DNA of 64,000 nt from Chitinophaga pinensis (GTDB taxonomy: Bacteria > Bacteroidota > Bacteroidia > B-17B0 > Aurantibacillaceae), in contig CAMAPT010000006.1 of NCBI GenBank assembly GCA_945860225.1, positions 1 to 64,000 of the forward strand, given 5' to 3'. Shown one piece after another: positions 54,483 to 63,325 of this stretch. Under the pieces are notes generated by a model. The model did not search any database and was not told the origin of the DNA. It saw nothing but the letters and a program-made list of their open reading frames with translations. Every line of letters starts with the position of its first letter. Positions within the stretch are counted from its first letter, which is position 1. The translations under genes and the position numbers were made by a program.

Positions 54483-55487
54483 TTAATCTTCATGCCCTTT
54501 TACATGTTTATTTTTATGTAATAAATAAAGATCTTCTTCCTTTTGAATAACTGATTTTAAAGAGTCACTTATTTCTTGTGCACCTAAATGATTCAAATCA
54601 GGCTTACCTGAATTGATCCAAGCTGTATACCACATACAACCTATCATGTGAATACTTTCACGCATTCGCCTTTCTACCTGTCCTTTAATCATTAAGTTAT
54701 ACCTATTTACATACTCTTCTGAATAGGTTTTGATTAATGCGTTACCTCTATTTTCATACACATATTTTTGATCAGAGGGAAAATTCTTGTTCAAAATGGC
54801 TTCAAATGTTAAAACACTATCTACAGCTAAATGGCTGTCGTACACCATTTTCCAAGCAAATTTAATAGGTGAATCAATATAACTAGCTCTTCCTACAAAG
54901 TAATCATAGTCTTCTGCTTTTAATTCAGGAATTCTGCTTTCCCAAAAACCATGAATCCCTCTTTGATTGGTCAATTGTCCGTTATAATTTTCAGTCGTAT
55001 GTAGTGGTACATGAGCATCTGCAATATAGTGCCCCAATTCGGCACTGTATCTCAAAATTTTATCTAGACTTTCATCTTTAAAGGCATTTACCAAACTATT
55101 ATAATGTTTTTCTATATGCCAAGGAAGTATACCGTAAGTTTTTAAGGTATCCTCAGTATATTTTTCTACGGCTTTTGACCAAAAAATGGGAACCTCTCTG
55201 AATGCTTGAGGATCATAATGATCTATATCTATATAATGTCTGGCAGCTTCTTCTTCCAAACTATAACGTCTTTTATCAGGATCCACAGCATGATTCGTGA
55301 TAAATTCAATATGTTTTTTATAGAAAGTAATCATTTCTGGTGGTAATGTAAAAACAGCCATTCGATTAATACGTTGATGACCATAAAATCCCCAAGCATT
55401 CGCAGTTTTTTTTGGAATAACTACGATGAATCCTAAACATAAACTACAAAGAATAAAAAATCGCTTAACATATTTACGAATACTCAT
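54483..55487 (-). CDS. Secreted zinc-dependent phospholipase C / S1-P1 nuclease-like enzyme
   Basis: Start set at ATG 55487 (MSIRKYVKRFFILC...), giving a basic n-region, a hydrophobic core and a TANA cleavage site directly before Trp32. In S1/P1 nucleases and bacterial zinc phospholipase C the mature N-terminal Trp itself binds zinc, and this arrangement is kept. Candidate metal ligands follow: GHQRINRMAV, HYIDIDHYD and LGHYIADAHVPLHTTENYNG (H-x3-D-x-H pattern). The alternative ATG at 55508 adds seven residues. The substrate (phospholipid or nucleic acid 3'-phosphates) cannot be settled from sequence. It is convergent with the peptide-binding gene. Confidence 0.85.
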   Translation of the reverse strand: MSIRKYVKRFFILCSLCLGFIVVIPKKTANAWGFYGHQRINRMAVFTLPPEMITFYKKHIEFITNHAVDPDKRRYSLEEEAARHYIDIDHYDPQAFREVPIFWSKAVEKYTEDTLKTYGILPWHIEKHYNSLVNAFKDESLDKILRYSAELGHYIADAHVPLHTTENYNGQLTNQRGIHGFWESRIPELKAEDYDYFVGRASYIDSPIKFAWKMVYDSHLAVDSVLTFEAILNKNFPSDQKYVYENRGNALIKTYSEEYVNRYNLMIKGQVERRMRESIHMIGCMWYTAWINSGKPDLNHLGAQEISDSLKSVIQKEEDLYLLHKNKHVKGHED

Positions 55488-55508
55488 CATTAATTTCAGT
55501 GACGTCAT

Positions 55509-55892
55509 ATTTATTAACTAGACTATTAAAACCCACTATTTCTAAAGGTTTTATTCGCCAAATTTTTACATATGTCAAAGTTCAGTTCCTTTCTGAACTT
55601 TAATAAATCACCAAATGCTATTGATTTGTCTTATTAAGATTTATTGTAGGACTATGGAAAACATACACAATAGCGGAATACATTTCGACATAGCTACTTA
55701 ACAATTAATTCGTTTAGTAATTTTTAAAAAAGCGGACTCTTAAAAAATAAAGTAAAAAATTACTATAACAAACGATGTTTATACCATTACAGATCATTAC
55801 AAAATCATCGTAACAAACATAAATTAAGTTTATAATTCTTTAAAGTCAACTGTATGATGGTTGACGAACATTAAAATATAAATGTGTATAAA
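55509..55892. other. Long intergenic gap with small hairpins, no gene seen
   Basis: This AT-rich gap of ~380 bases contains a 9-bp hairpin (aaagttcag / ctgaacttt at 55577-55601) without a T run. A short stem (gtcaac / gttgac at 55845-55865) could weakly end the Smr gene's neighbourhood. There are also two TAACAAAC copies. No ORF or known RNA motif was identified. Confidence 0.4.
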
Positions 55893-56882
55893 TTAATGTA
55901 TTAAAATTTCGGTAGCACCATACCCATAATTTTTATAGGAAGCATCATGAAATGAAATATCATCAATTGTTTTTAATATAGAAATAATTTCTTGTTTTAG
56001 TTTTCCATTACCCACACCATGAATAACAATTAATTTTTTGATTCCATTACTCAAACAATATTGCATTTCCTTTTCAAATCTATCTAATTGAATCGATAAT
56101 ATTTCAGAGTTTGTTAAAGTACTGTATGATTCCATCAACTCTTCGATGTGTAAATCAACTTCCTTAGTTAAATCTTTAATTTTCTGTTTAGCTAAAGACG
56201 TTTTTAATGGTTGCTTAAACTCCTTAATAGCTTTTAAACGTGTCATATCTTCCATGCGCAACGTTTGTTCTACAACCTCTGTTTCTAAAAAATTATCCTT
56301 TAAAATATACGCATAAACTGGAAATTTAAACTCATTATGACTAATCAAAGTTGACTGAGAAATGATTCTATCGTTTATATATAATATTTCTGCCAGAGGA
56401 ATTTGTGATTTATAATGAATGTTTTTGTAAAACAAACATTCAATTTTATGATAAGCATATTCCTTGAAAAAGTTTTTCTTAACCTGTTTTAAAAATATCT
56501 TTTGATAAGCCCCTAACTCGCCATGTTTTAGCGTTTGAAAATACGCCTCATCTTTAACTGAATAAGTAAATGAAACATTATACGAAGATGAATTAAATAA
56601 ATAAAATTTATAGTCAGTCACTAAAGCAGGCATATCATGATCAGGCTCAATTATAAAGTAAATAGAATCAGTTAAAATTGTTTCTAACTCCATTTCAATA
56701 TTTTCAACTTCAGGATTTAAGATTAATTCCGTATGAATAGGAACTAAATGTTTATTTAAATAAGGAATTTCAAACCCATCTTCCATTTCAACAAAAACTG
56801 TTTCTTTGTCCTTGAATCTTGTTATAATTCCTTCTCCTACCTCATTCAAAAATCTTACTTTATCTCCTATTCTTAGTTTCAT
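55893..56882 (-). CDS. DUF2027 / Smr domain protein
   Basis: Start set at ATG 56882 (MKLRIGDKVRFLNEVGEGIITRF); an upstream ATG at 56912 adds ten residues not typical of the family. Residues ~1-55 form a small beta domain resembling the C-terminal domain of the MutS2-like protein (GDKVRFLNEVGEGIITRFKD). The central part is the DUF2027 beta region. The C-terminal ~85 residues are an Smr domain: EVDLHIEEL, KKLIVIHGVGNGKLKQEI, and HDASYKNYGYGATEILI. Smr domains act as endonucleases on DNA or stalled mRNA. It may supply the activity missing from the Smr-less MutS2 encoded at 24104-26185. Confidence 0.9.
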   Translation of the reverse strand: MKLRIGDKVRFLNEVGEGIITRFKDKETVFVEMEDGFEIPYLNKHLVPIHTELILNPEVENIEMELETILTDSIYFIIEPDHDMPALVTDYKFYLFNSSSYNVSFTYSVKDEAYFQTLKHGELGAYQKIFLKQVKKNFFKEYAYHKIECLFYKNIHYKSQIPLAEILYINDRIISQSTLISHNEFKFPVYAYILKDNFLETEVVEQTLRMEDMTRLKAIKEFKQPLKTSLAKQKIKDLTKEVDLHIEELMESYSTLTNSEILSIQLDRFEKEMQYCLSNGIKKLIVIHGVGNGKLKQEIISILKTIDDISFHDASYKNYGYGATEILIH

Positions 56883-56999
56883 ACGTTTTAGTAGTTTGTT
56901 TTTTAATGGCAAGTTGCCAAAACTTAATAAAGATATTGCATTTAAAGTGTCTTTATATTGGTTTTAAATTTAATACAATTAAAATGTGGTAAATATTTT

Positions 57000-59045
57000 T
57001 TATAAAATAATTCGCAATGCCCCTTTTTCTTTTACACTATAAAAAGGAACTTCCATTAAAGCACATTGCTGTTTTAATTTTTTTACAAATTTATAACTGT
57101 TAGAACAATCAGCAATAATTAATGGCTTAGTTTTACTATTGGTAGTCAGTCGCACAGGTGTATTATGAGATACAATAATATAATTAGAATTCTCTGGAGG
57201 AATGAACAATTCTTGACGATTAGCACAAATAGCGGTTAAGGATTTATATTTAAATGTATTAGCTATGGTGGATGTTACTTTTAAATTCGAAATAGTTAAT
57301 AAATATGGTTTTATAATACGCTGATACTCTGTTTGATTAATGCCATTTAAATGAAAATATACTTTGTTACCTAATCTCAATAAAACTATTGATTTTTGAT
57401 TGATATGAAATACCACCAATTCCTTTTTAGTGGAATCTTGATAGCTAAAGTAAATAGAACTAACAAACCAAACTATTACAACAACACAAAAGGTGACAAC
57501 GGATGAATAATTTTTGTAAGTTATAATAAACAAAAAGGCTATAATAGCCAAAAACATGCATACTAAATCAATCATTGAAAATGGGATGTTATCAATAAAA
57601 CCATAGGACGAACTATCGGTAAATTTTGTAAACCACAACATAAGTGATACTAATCCATTAATGCCGACAACTAATAATTGTTTAACAATTACCACCTTAT
57701 ATAATAAAACTAACACCCCACACATAAACATTAATAACACACTGATGGGGATAATCATTAAATTAGAAACAATAAACCAAAGAGGAAATTGATGGAAATA
57801 ATAAAGCGAAATAGGCAACGTGAAAAGTGTTGCTGAAATCGAAATCACAACACTTCTCCAAATCCATTGAATAATAATATTTTCAAAAAAACAATTGTTA
57901 TGAAGAATTGGATACAAATACATAATCCCAAATACCGCTAAATAACTCAATAAAAAACCAACATCTAAAATTAAATATGGATTAAATAGCAATAACAAAA
58001 ACGCAGAAACAAGTAACGTATTAAATGAATTTCCTTGATGATAAAAAGTTTTTCCGAATAAAACCAAACTTAACATCAAAGCAGCTCTTAAAACAGAGGG
58101 AGAAAATCCGGTTACAAAAACAAATAGCAATAAACAAAGTAACACAATAACAAATCGTGTTTTTTTGTATTGTTCTGTTTTGTCAAACACTGAAAACAAA
58201 AATAATACGAATGCATACAAAACCCCCGTATGCATTCCGGATACAGATAAAATATGTAAAGTGCCTGAATGAGAAAAAGACTGCATAATCTGATCATCCA
58301 CCTCATCATCATATCCTACTAATAATGCGGAACAAATAGAAAAAGCCTCTTGAGATAAGCCGCCATTTCTTAAAAATTCAACTAAACGTGATTTTATTTT
58401 TAAACCCAAACCCGACACACTAAAATAAGTATTTTGACTGGACGTCGGATAAACTGATTTTGATGTCGCATAAACTAGATGAAAAATATTTCGATTCTCT
58501 AAAAACTCTTTATAGTCAAATTCATACGGATTTTTAGGTCCATGAACATAACTGAATTTAGCCTTAACAAATACTGTTTGACCAGGCATTAGTTTCACGG
58601 CAGAATCATTTTTTAAATAAATAATCGTATTGCCCTCGGCATAGTGCCATTGATGGTTCGATTCAATACTTTGTATTTGAACGGGGAGTTTAATCGCCTT
58701 ATTGGAAACAACTGGAATATCCTGAATTGTAGCTTTAAAAAATTGTGCGTCAGATACTATATATCTTGAATAATGATTTACATTGTATTTATGTTGATAA
58801 AAAAAACAGGATTCAAAAGCGAGCAAAAACAATAAACAATATGTCAGTAGTAAAAAAATTATTTTCAGTAACCGTCCAGTTAATTTTGTACGTTTTTGAA
58901 TAACAAACGTTATACTCCAAGCTAATAATGTAATAAAAACAACTTGATGAAGATTTTGAAAAATACCTATCCAAATAACACTACAAATACCTATTATATA
59001 AGGTAAAAGTATTTTTAAAAAAGGTATTGATTTAAAATTGATCAC
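57000..59045 (-). CDS. comEC: ComEC/Rec2-family competence protein
   Basis: Inner-membrane DNA-uptake channel protein of 681 residues with a GTG start (59043-59045). An N-terminal DUF4131-like region with membrane helices precedes the competence domain, marked by LHILSVSGMHTGVLYAFVL and GFSPSVLRAALMLSLVLFGKTF, with about ten helices up to residue ~530. The C-terminal ~150 residues are soluble but show no HxHxDH metal motif, so the metallo-beta-lactamase domain of longer ComEC proteins is absent; short forms of this kind are common in Bacteroidota. No other competence gene is adjacent. Confidence 0.92.
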   Translation of the reverse strand: MINFKSIPFLKILLPYIIGICSVIWIGIFQNLHQVVFITLLAWSITFVIQKRTKLTGRLLKIIFLLLTYCLLFLLAFESCFFYQHKYNVNHYSRYIVSDAQFFKATIQDIPVVSNKAIKLPVQIQSIESNHQWHYAEGNTIIYLKNDSAVKLMPGQTVFVKAKFSYVHGPKNPYEFDYKEFLENRNIFHLVYATSKSVYPTSSQNTYFSVSGLGLKIKSRLVEFLRNGGLSQEAFSICSALLVGYDDEVDDQIMQSFSHSGTLHILSVSGMHTGVLYAFVLFLFSVFDKTEQYKKTRFVIVLLCLLLFVFVTGFSPSVLRAALMLSLVLFGKTFYHQGNSFNTLLVSAFLLLLFNPYLILDVGFLLSYLAVFGIMYLYPILHNNCFFENIIIQWIWRSVVISISATLFTLPISLYYFHQFPLWFIVSNLMIIPISVLLMFMCGVLVLLYKVVIVKQLLVVGINGLVSLMLWFTKFTDSSSYGFIDNIPFSMIDLVCMFLAIIAFLFIITYKNYSSVVTFCVVVIVWFVSSIYFSYQDSTKKELVVFHINQKSIVLLRLGNKVYFHLNGINQTEYQRIIKPYLLTISNLKVTSTIANTFKYKSLTAICANRQELFIPPENSNYIIVSHNTPVRLTTNSKTKPLIIADCSNSYKFVKKLKQQCALMEVPFYSVKEKGALRIIL

Positions 59046-59107
59046 GGACTAATGTAGTAAAATCAGAGGAGGTAATTTTATACAAAAAAATTATAATAAG
59101 GTTTATT

Positions 59108-60901
59108 TTAAAATAATGCCGTTAATCCTGCGTGAATTTTTCCTATCCGCAAATCAAAAAAATCACCTTGTTGTTTTCCTATGGCATAGCTTAAATTAAA
59201 AATACCAGCTTTTGTCTCAAAATTAATACCGGTGCCAAAACTTATTGGTGTATCATTATTATACATATTAACAGAATTTTCGTACCAAGCACCTTCAGCA
59301 AAAATAAATAGGTTAGAATTTTTTTCAAACAAAAATCGATACTCTAAGGTTGGGATAATATAGGCAGAGGCATATATACTTTCTTCGTCAAAACCTCGTA
59401 AAGTTTTCAGTCCGCCTATGCGAAATAATTCATTTTTAAAAAGGGTATTTCCAAAAACGCTTCCTAGTTGTCCTCCTAATTTAAAAACATGATTTTTATA
59501 TACGTTCATGTAGCTTACAAAACTTCCCTCAATTTGATACTGGTTACTCTTTAAAACAACATTGCTATAGGCCGTCTCATTTATTTTTGGATTTTTATGG
59601 ATTTGCCTTGTACCAGCAGAACCCTGAAACGTGATACCCAATCCGGTTCTTGGATTAAATCTATAGTCATACTTTTCAAATAAAAAACCTAAGCCGTACG
59701 AAGAAGTATTAACGTCAGCATACTCAGGTAATACTAAGTTGTTTGATAAACCTGTTGTGGAAATGAGATTCGCATGTCGTTGTTTATAAATAACCTTTAA
59801 ATGATTAAATCCATTGAAATAATAATTTAAACCCAACCCATTATTAACATCTAAAAACGTCGTATCTTTTTTATAAAGTTTTATTTGATAATCCACTCCC
59901 ACTGGCCAGCCCCCAATATAGGGATAAGAGACAGCTACTTTTAAGTCCTGAGTTTGTGTTTGCAATCGTCTCCAATTTACATCAAGCGTTTCGCCATTTT
60001 TCAAAATACTATTAACGAGTTTTATTTTTAAGTCTCCCGTAAAAACTGTTTTTGCATTATCGCCTGGTAAAATGCCGACAATACCATCAAATTGCGAAGC
60101 ATTTCTTTTTTCCAAAAACACAAACAACTTATTTTGCTTGTCTGTTAGTTTTAAAATAGGCGACTTCTTTTCTATTAAAAAAGGTAATTGATTTATTTTT
60201 TTTGACACAGAAGAAAATAGTTCTGCATTATAGGGCATCCCATTTTTGATTCCTAAATATCTAGACAAAAATTTTTGATTAATTGTTGTTCGACCCTCTA
60301 TTACCAGACTATCCAACTTAACATAAATATTTTTTTCTACTACTAAATTTGCCTGTATAGTGTTTTTATCGAATTGCAAACTGTCTAATTTGACGTGTAC
60401 AAAAGGGTAACCGATATTTTCATAATAAAAGATAATCTTTTCTAGAAAAACTGATAGTTCAGAATATTTAAATACTTTATTGTTGAAAAACCGCTCCCCA
60501 TAACCTAATTTACTGATAATAGGTCGATCTTTTTTATCACAAAATAAATTTATCCATTGATATTTTTTTCCGACATGAATATATGCCACATAGTTACAAG
60601 AATCACGCTTAACACTATCTATGCTGGCAGCAATAAATCCATCTCGAACAAACAATCGATAAACGCGATTAATTTCTTTATCAATTAGACTTTTATCATT
60701 AAACCGTTTATTATAGTCAACCTTATTAAAATCTGAACAACTATCTGTATTCATCATGTTTAAATGATAGGTTGTTTGAGCTATATATGGTAGCTTTAAT
60801 GCCACCATCAGAACAATAAAATATGTTAATTTTTTTTTCAATAAAATAACATCTAAGTTAATTATTTTACCTTTACTTATGGTGTAAAAGAGATATATCA
60901 C
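59108..60901 (-). CDS. Omp85-family outer-membrane protein (POTRA plus BamA/TamA-type barrel)
   Basis: A 597-residue protein. A hydrophobic leader (KKKLTYFIVLMVALKLPYIAQ) precedes about two POTRA-like units (~45-260, for example VKLDSLVIEGRTTINQKFLSRYLGIKNGMPYN). A barrel of ~330 residues follows, with the conserved loop motif GGLKTLRGFDEESI near residue 500 and a terminal aromatic strand ending GLTALF. The N-terminus is uncertain: a TTG ~20 codons in would give a tighter signal peptide. Omp85 proteins insert or translocate outer-membrane proteins. Its length and few POTRA units point to a TamA- or ShlB-like paralogue rather than the essential BamA. Confidence 0.85.
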   Translation of the reverse strand: MIYLFYTISKGKIINLDVILLKKKLTYFIVLMVALKLPYIAQTTYHLNMMNTDSCSDFNKVDYNKRFNDKSLIDKEINRVYRLFVRDGFIAASIDSVKRDSCNYVAYIHVGKKYQWINLFCDKKDRPIISKLGYGERFFNNKVFKYSELSVFLEKIIFYYENIGYPFVHVKLDSLQFDKNTIQANLVVEKNIYVKLDSLVIEGRTTINQKFLSRYLGIKNGMPYNAELFSSVSKKINQLPFLIEKKSPILKLTDKQNKLFVFLEKRNASQFDGIVGILPGDNAKTVFTGDLKIKLVNSILKNGETLDVNWRRLQTQTQDLKVAVSYPYIGGWPVGVDYQIKLYKKDTTFLDVNNGLGLNYYFNGFNHLKVIYKQRHANLISTTGLSNNLVLPEYADVNTSSYGLGFLFEKYDYRFNPRTGLGITFQGSAGTRQIHKNPKINETAYSNVVLKSNQYQIEGSFVSYMNVYKNHVFKLGGQLGSVFGNTLFKNELFRIGGLKTLRGFDEESIYASAYIIPTLEYRFLFEKNSNLFIFAEGAWYENSVNMYNNDTPISFGTGINFETKAGIFNLSYAIGKQQGDFFDLRIGKIHAGLTALF

Positions 60902-60936
60902 TTAACCAAAAAAGATAAAAAACAAACATTAGACAC

Positions 60937-61527
60937 ATGAAACGACTTATAATTTTAGCATCAATTGGAACAATAGCTTTATTTTTAATGGGTTATGGTT
61001 GCACTAAACGCAACACATTTATGACCTTAAATGAAGGAGTTAAAAAACAATGGAAACAAGTTGGAAGTCAGTATCAAAGACGTCTTGATTTAATTCCGAA
61101 TATTGTTAAAACGGTAGAAGCCGAAGCTAACTTCGAAAAATCAACCTTAATGGCCGTTGTAGAAGCTCGCGCCAAGGCTACTCAAATAACAATCGATCCT
61201 ACGAATTTAACATCTGAAAACATGAACCAATTTAAACAAGTTCAAGGCGAGTTATCTTCAGCTATTTCAAAATTATTAATGGTAAGCGAAAATTATCCAA
61301 ATCTAAAATCAAGTCAAGCGTTTAGTGAGTTGAGAGTTGAATTAGAAGGTTGTGAAAATAGAATTGCCGTAGAAAGAATGAAATTTAATGATATGGTAGG
61401 AGAATTTAATATTGAAATTAAAAAAATACCTGGTAGTTTTTTTGCATGGGGCTACTCAGATGCTGCTTATTTTGAAGCTGAAGCAGGTGCTGAAAAAGCT
61501 CCCAAAATAGATATGAATATCAAATAA
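60937..61527 (+). CDS. lemA: LemA family protein
   Basis: A 196-residue membrane-anchored helical protein: N-terminal hydrophobic segment (LIILASIGTIALFLMGYGC; the Cys could be a lipidation site), then VKKQWKQVGSQYQRRLDLIPNIVKTVEAEANFEKSTL, the LemA signature, and ENRIAVERMKFNDMVGEFN. LemA proteins have no settled function. The gene is first in a tight LemA-TPM-TPM operon (2-base gap to the next). Confidence 0.93.
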   Translation: MKRLIILASIGTIALFLMGYGCTKRNTFMTLNEGVKKQWKQVGSQYQRRLDLIPNIVKTVEAEANFEKSTLMAVVEARAKATQITIDPTNLTSENMNQFKQVQGELSSAISKLLMVSENYPNLKSSQAFSELRVELEGCENRIAVERMKFNDMVGEFNIEIKKIPGSFFAWGYSDAAYFEAEAGAEKAPKIDMNIK

Positions 61528-61529
61528 AT

Positions 61530-61964
61530 ATGTTTTTTCGTAAAAAACTACTATCTCCAATTGAGGAACAACGTTTAATGAAAGCCATAAAAGACGCTGA
61601 ATTAATGACTTCCGGAGAAATTCGTATTCACATCGAAGCCATTTGTAAGGAAGATCCTTTAGATGCTTGCAAAAAAAAGTTTGAACAATTACAAATGCAT
61701 CAAACCAAAGACCGAAATGGTATTTTGTTTTATTTGGCTTTAAAATCAAAATCTTTTGCCGTTTGGGGTGATGAAGGAATTCATCAAAAAGTAAATGACG
61801 AATTTTGGACGAGTATTACAGACTGTGCTTTAACCCATTTTAAAAATGGAGATTTTTTAGTAGGAATGGAAACCGTAGTAAAGTTGTGTGGAGAAAAATT
61901 AAAACATTATTTTCCCATACAATCTGATGATAAAAATGAACTCTCTAATGATATTTCTTATTAA
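61530..61964 (+). CDS. TPM (DUF477) domain protein, short cytoplasmic form
   Basis: A 144-residue protein with one TPM domain: LMKAIKDAELMTSGEIRIHIEAICKEDPLDACKKKFEQL, then NGILFYLALKSKSFAVWGDEGIHQKVNDEFW. No signal peptide or membrane helix. The family's proposed phosphatase activity is based on plant homologues and is not shown here. Its stop codon abuts the TTG start of the next gene, and it lies 2 bases after lemA. Confidence 0.9.
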   Translation: MFFRKKLLSPIEEQRLMKAIKDAELMTSGEIRIHIEAICKEDPLDACKKKFEQLQMHQTKDRNGILFYLALKSKSFAVWGDEGIHQKVNDEFWTSITDCALTHFKNGDFLVGMETVVKLCGEKLKHYFPIQSDDKNELSNDISY

Positions 61965-62738
61965 TTGAAGTCTATTCTAAACATATTAATTCTCTCTGTT
62001 TTATTAATTACTAATTCAGTAATTGCTCAAATACCTAGTCGACCTAATCCGGAACACTTATACAATAATTTATCTAAGACTTTTCCTGATTTTTTATCGC
62101 GAAAAGAAGCAAATCAGCTTGAAAAACAACTGCAGCGTTTCAGTAATGAAACTTCAAATCAAATCTGTATTGTTATAACCGATGATCTAAATGGGTTGGA
62201 TGCCTCTTCTTTTGCTGTCGGTATTTTAAATCAATGGGGTATTGGACAAAAAGATAAAAACAATGGTGTGGTTATCTTAGTTAAACCAACCGGAAAACCA
62301 AACGAACGAAAATTATTAATTTCTGTAGGCTATGGTTTAGAAGGGGCTATTACTGACATAGAAACCAAACACATTCGAGAAGAACAAATTGTACCCAATT
62401 TTAAAAAAGGATTATACTTTGATGGGCTAGAAGCAGGATGTGAGGCGCTTATGCTAGCTGCCAAAGGTGAGTATAACGAAAAAACTCATTCTAAACAAAA
62501 TGATAATGGCGTTTCATTTATCAGAAATCATCCAGTTTTGTTTCTCATCTTAGTTATCTTAATAGTCTTTATTTTATTTAAAACGCCTGGCGGAGGTGGC
62601 AGAGGTGGAACTACCTATTTTGGCGGTGGCTCTTCTTTTGGAGGTTTTGGGGGCGGTTACCATGGGGGCGGTGACTCTTCTTTTGGTGGATTTGGCGGCG
62701 GTTCAGGTGGTGGTGGTGGTTCAGGAGGAAATTGGTAA
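61965..62738 (+). CDS. TPM domain protein with Gly-rich C-terminus, membrane-anchored
   Basis: TTG start (61965) immediately after the previous stop. Signal peptide MKSILNILILSVLLITNSVIAQ, TPM domain at ~30-175 (ETSNQICIVITDDLNGLDASSFAVGILNQWGIG, GVVILVKPTG, LISVGYGLEGAITDI), a membrane helix at ~189-206 (PVLFLILVILIVFILF), and a long Gly/Phe/Ser tail ending GGGGGSGGNW. This matches the YgcG-like proteins usually paired with LemA. The Gly-rich tail should lie in the cytoplasm. A distinct ORF in another frame over this repeat is a shadow. Confidence 0.92.
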   Translation: MKSILNILILSVLLITNSVIAQIPSRPNPEHLYNNLSKTFPDFLSRKEANQLEKQLQRFSNETSNQICIVITDDLNGLDASSFAVGILNQWGIGQKDKNNGVVILVKPTGKPNERKLLISVGYGLEGAITDIETKHIREEQIVPNFKKGLYFDGLEAGCEALMLAAKGEYNEKTHSKQNDNGVSFIRNHPVLFLILVILIVFILFKTPGGGGRGGTTYFGGGSSFGGFGGGYHGGGDSSFGGFGGGSGGGGGSGGNW

Positions 62739-62785
62739 ATATTTTACAAAACAATATTTAAGTGTCATTTTTTTAGCTCAATAGT

Positions 62786-62815
62786 TTTGTTTCACCAATA
62801 AATAATTTATTTTTA
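62786..62815 (+). promoter_or_regulatory. Promoter of the His/Cys-rich small protein gene
   Basis: TTTG at 62786-62789, 18-base spacer, TATTTTTA at 62808-62815 (one mismatch), 23 bases before the ATG: the same geometry as the pdhA promoter. Confidence 0.5.
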
Positions 62816-62838
62816 CCCAAAAATAAACTATTACTATT

Positions 62839-63183
62839 ATGAGTTCTCATCACGATCACGACCAACATTCTCAAGAACCAAAAAAAGTTGCTTTTCGCAC
62901 ACCATTGATTTTAGGTTTAGTTACCATTTTTATTATTTTATTGGCAGTAAGTACATGCGATAATAAACATCATGATTCTTGCCAAGAAGATTGCTCTGAA
63001 GAATGTATGAAAAAATGTGAAGCAGGCGATAAGTCAGACTGCGGTTCTAAACACGAAGAAGCACATGAAGCTACTACCCACGGAGCCTCTCACTCTGAAG
63101 AACATGTTGTTGCTAAAGACACCTTATTAAAAGTTGATTCTACCGCTACAAAAAAGGCAGAAACTCACACAAATCACCACTAA
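62839..63183 (+). CDS. Small His/Cys-rich single-pass membrane protein, possible metal binder
   Basis: A 114-residue protein I do not recognise. The N-terminus carries four His within ten residues (SSHHDHDQHS). One hydrophobic helix spans ~22-39 (TPLILGLVTIFIILLAVS). Directly after it lie Cys40, 48, 52, 56, 60 and 68, four of them in the regular pattern CxxxCxxxCxxxC (residues 48-60). The tail has eight more His and ends NHH. Such spacing on a helix would line Cys along one face, as in Cu(I)-binding Cys-rich proteins. A role in metal handling is inferred only. It has its own promoter and terminator. Confidence 0.75.
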   Translation: MSSHHDHDQHSQEPKKVAFRTPLILGLVTIFIILLAVSTCDNKHHDSCQEDCSEECMKKCEAGDKSDCGSKHEEAHEATTHGASHSEEHVVAKDTLLKVDSTATKKAETHTNHH

Positions 63184-63204
63184 TTTTTAAATAATCAATT
63201 CTTT

Positions 63205-63239
63205 AAGCCTTACATAATAAACTTTGTAAGGCTTTTTTT
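63205..63239 (+). terminator. Rho-independent terminator after the His/Cys-rich gene
   Basis: Stem aagccttaca / tgtaaggctt (10 bp, 10-base loop) followed by a T run. Confidence 0.9.
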
Positions 63240-63325
63240 GTTTCATAATTGAAACCTATAATACACCTTTATTTTGTCGGTTAAATAGGTTTTTTGTAAT
63301 ATTACACACCTTAAAAAAACATAAA

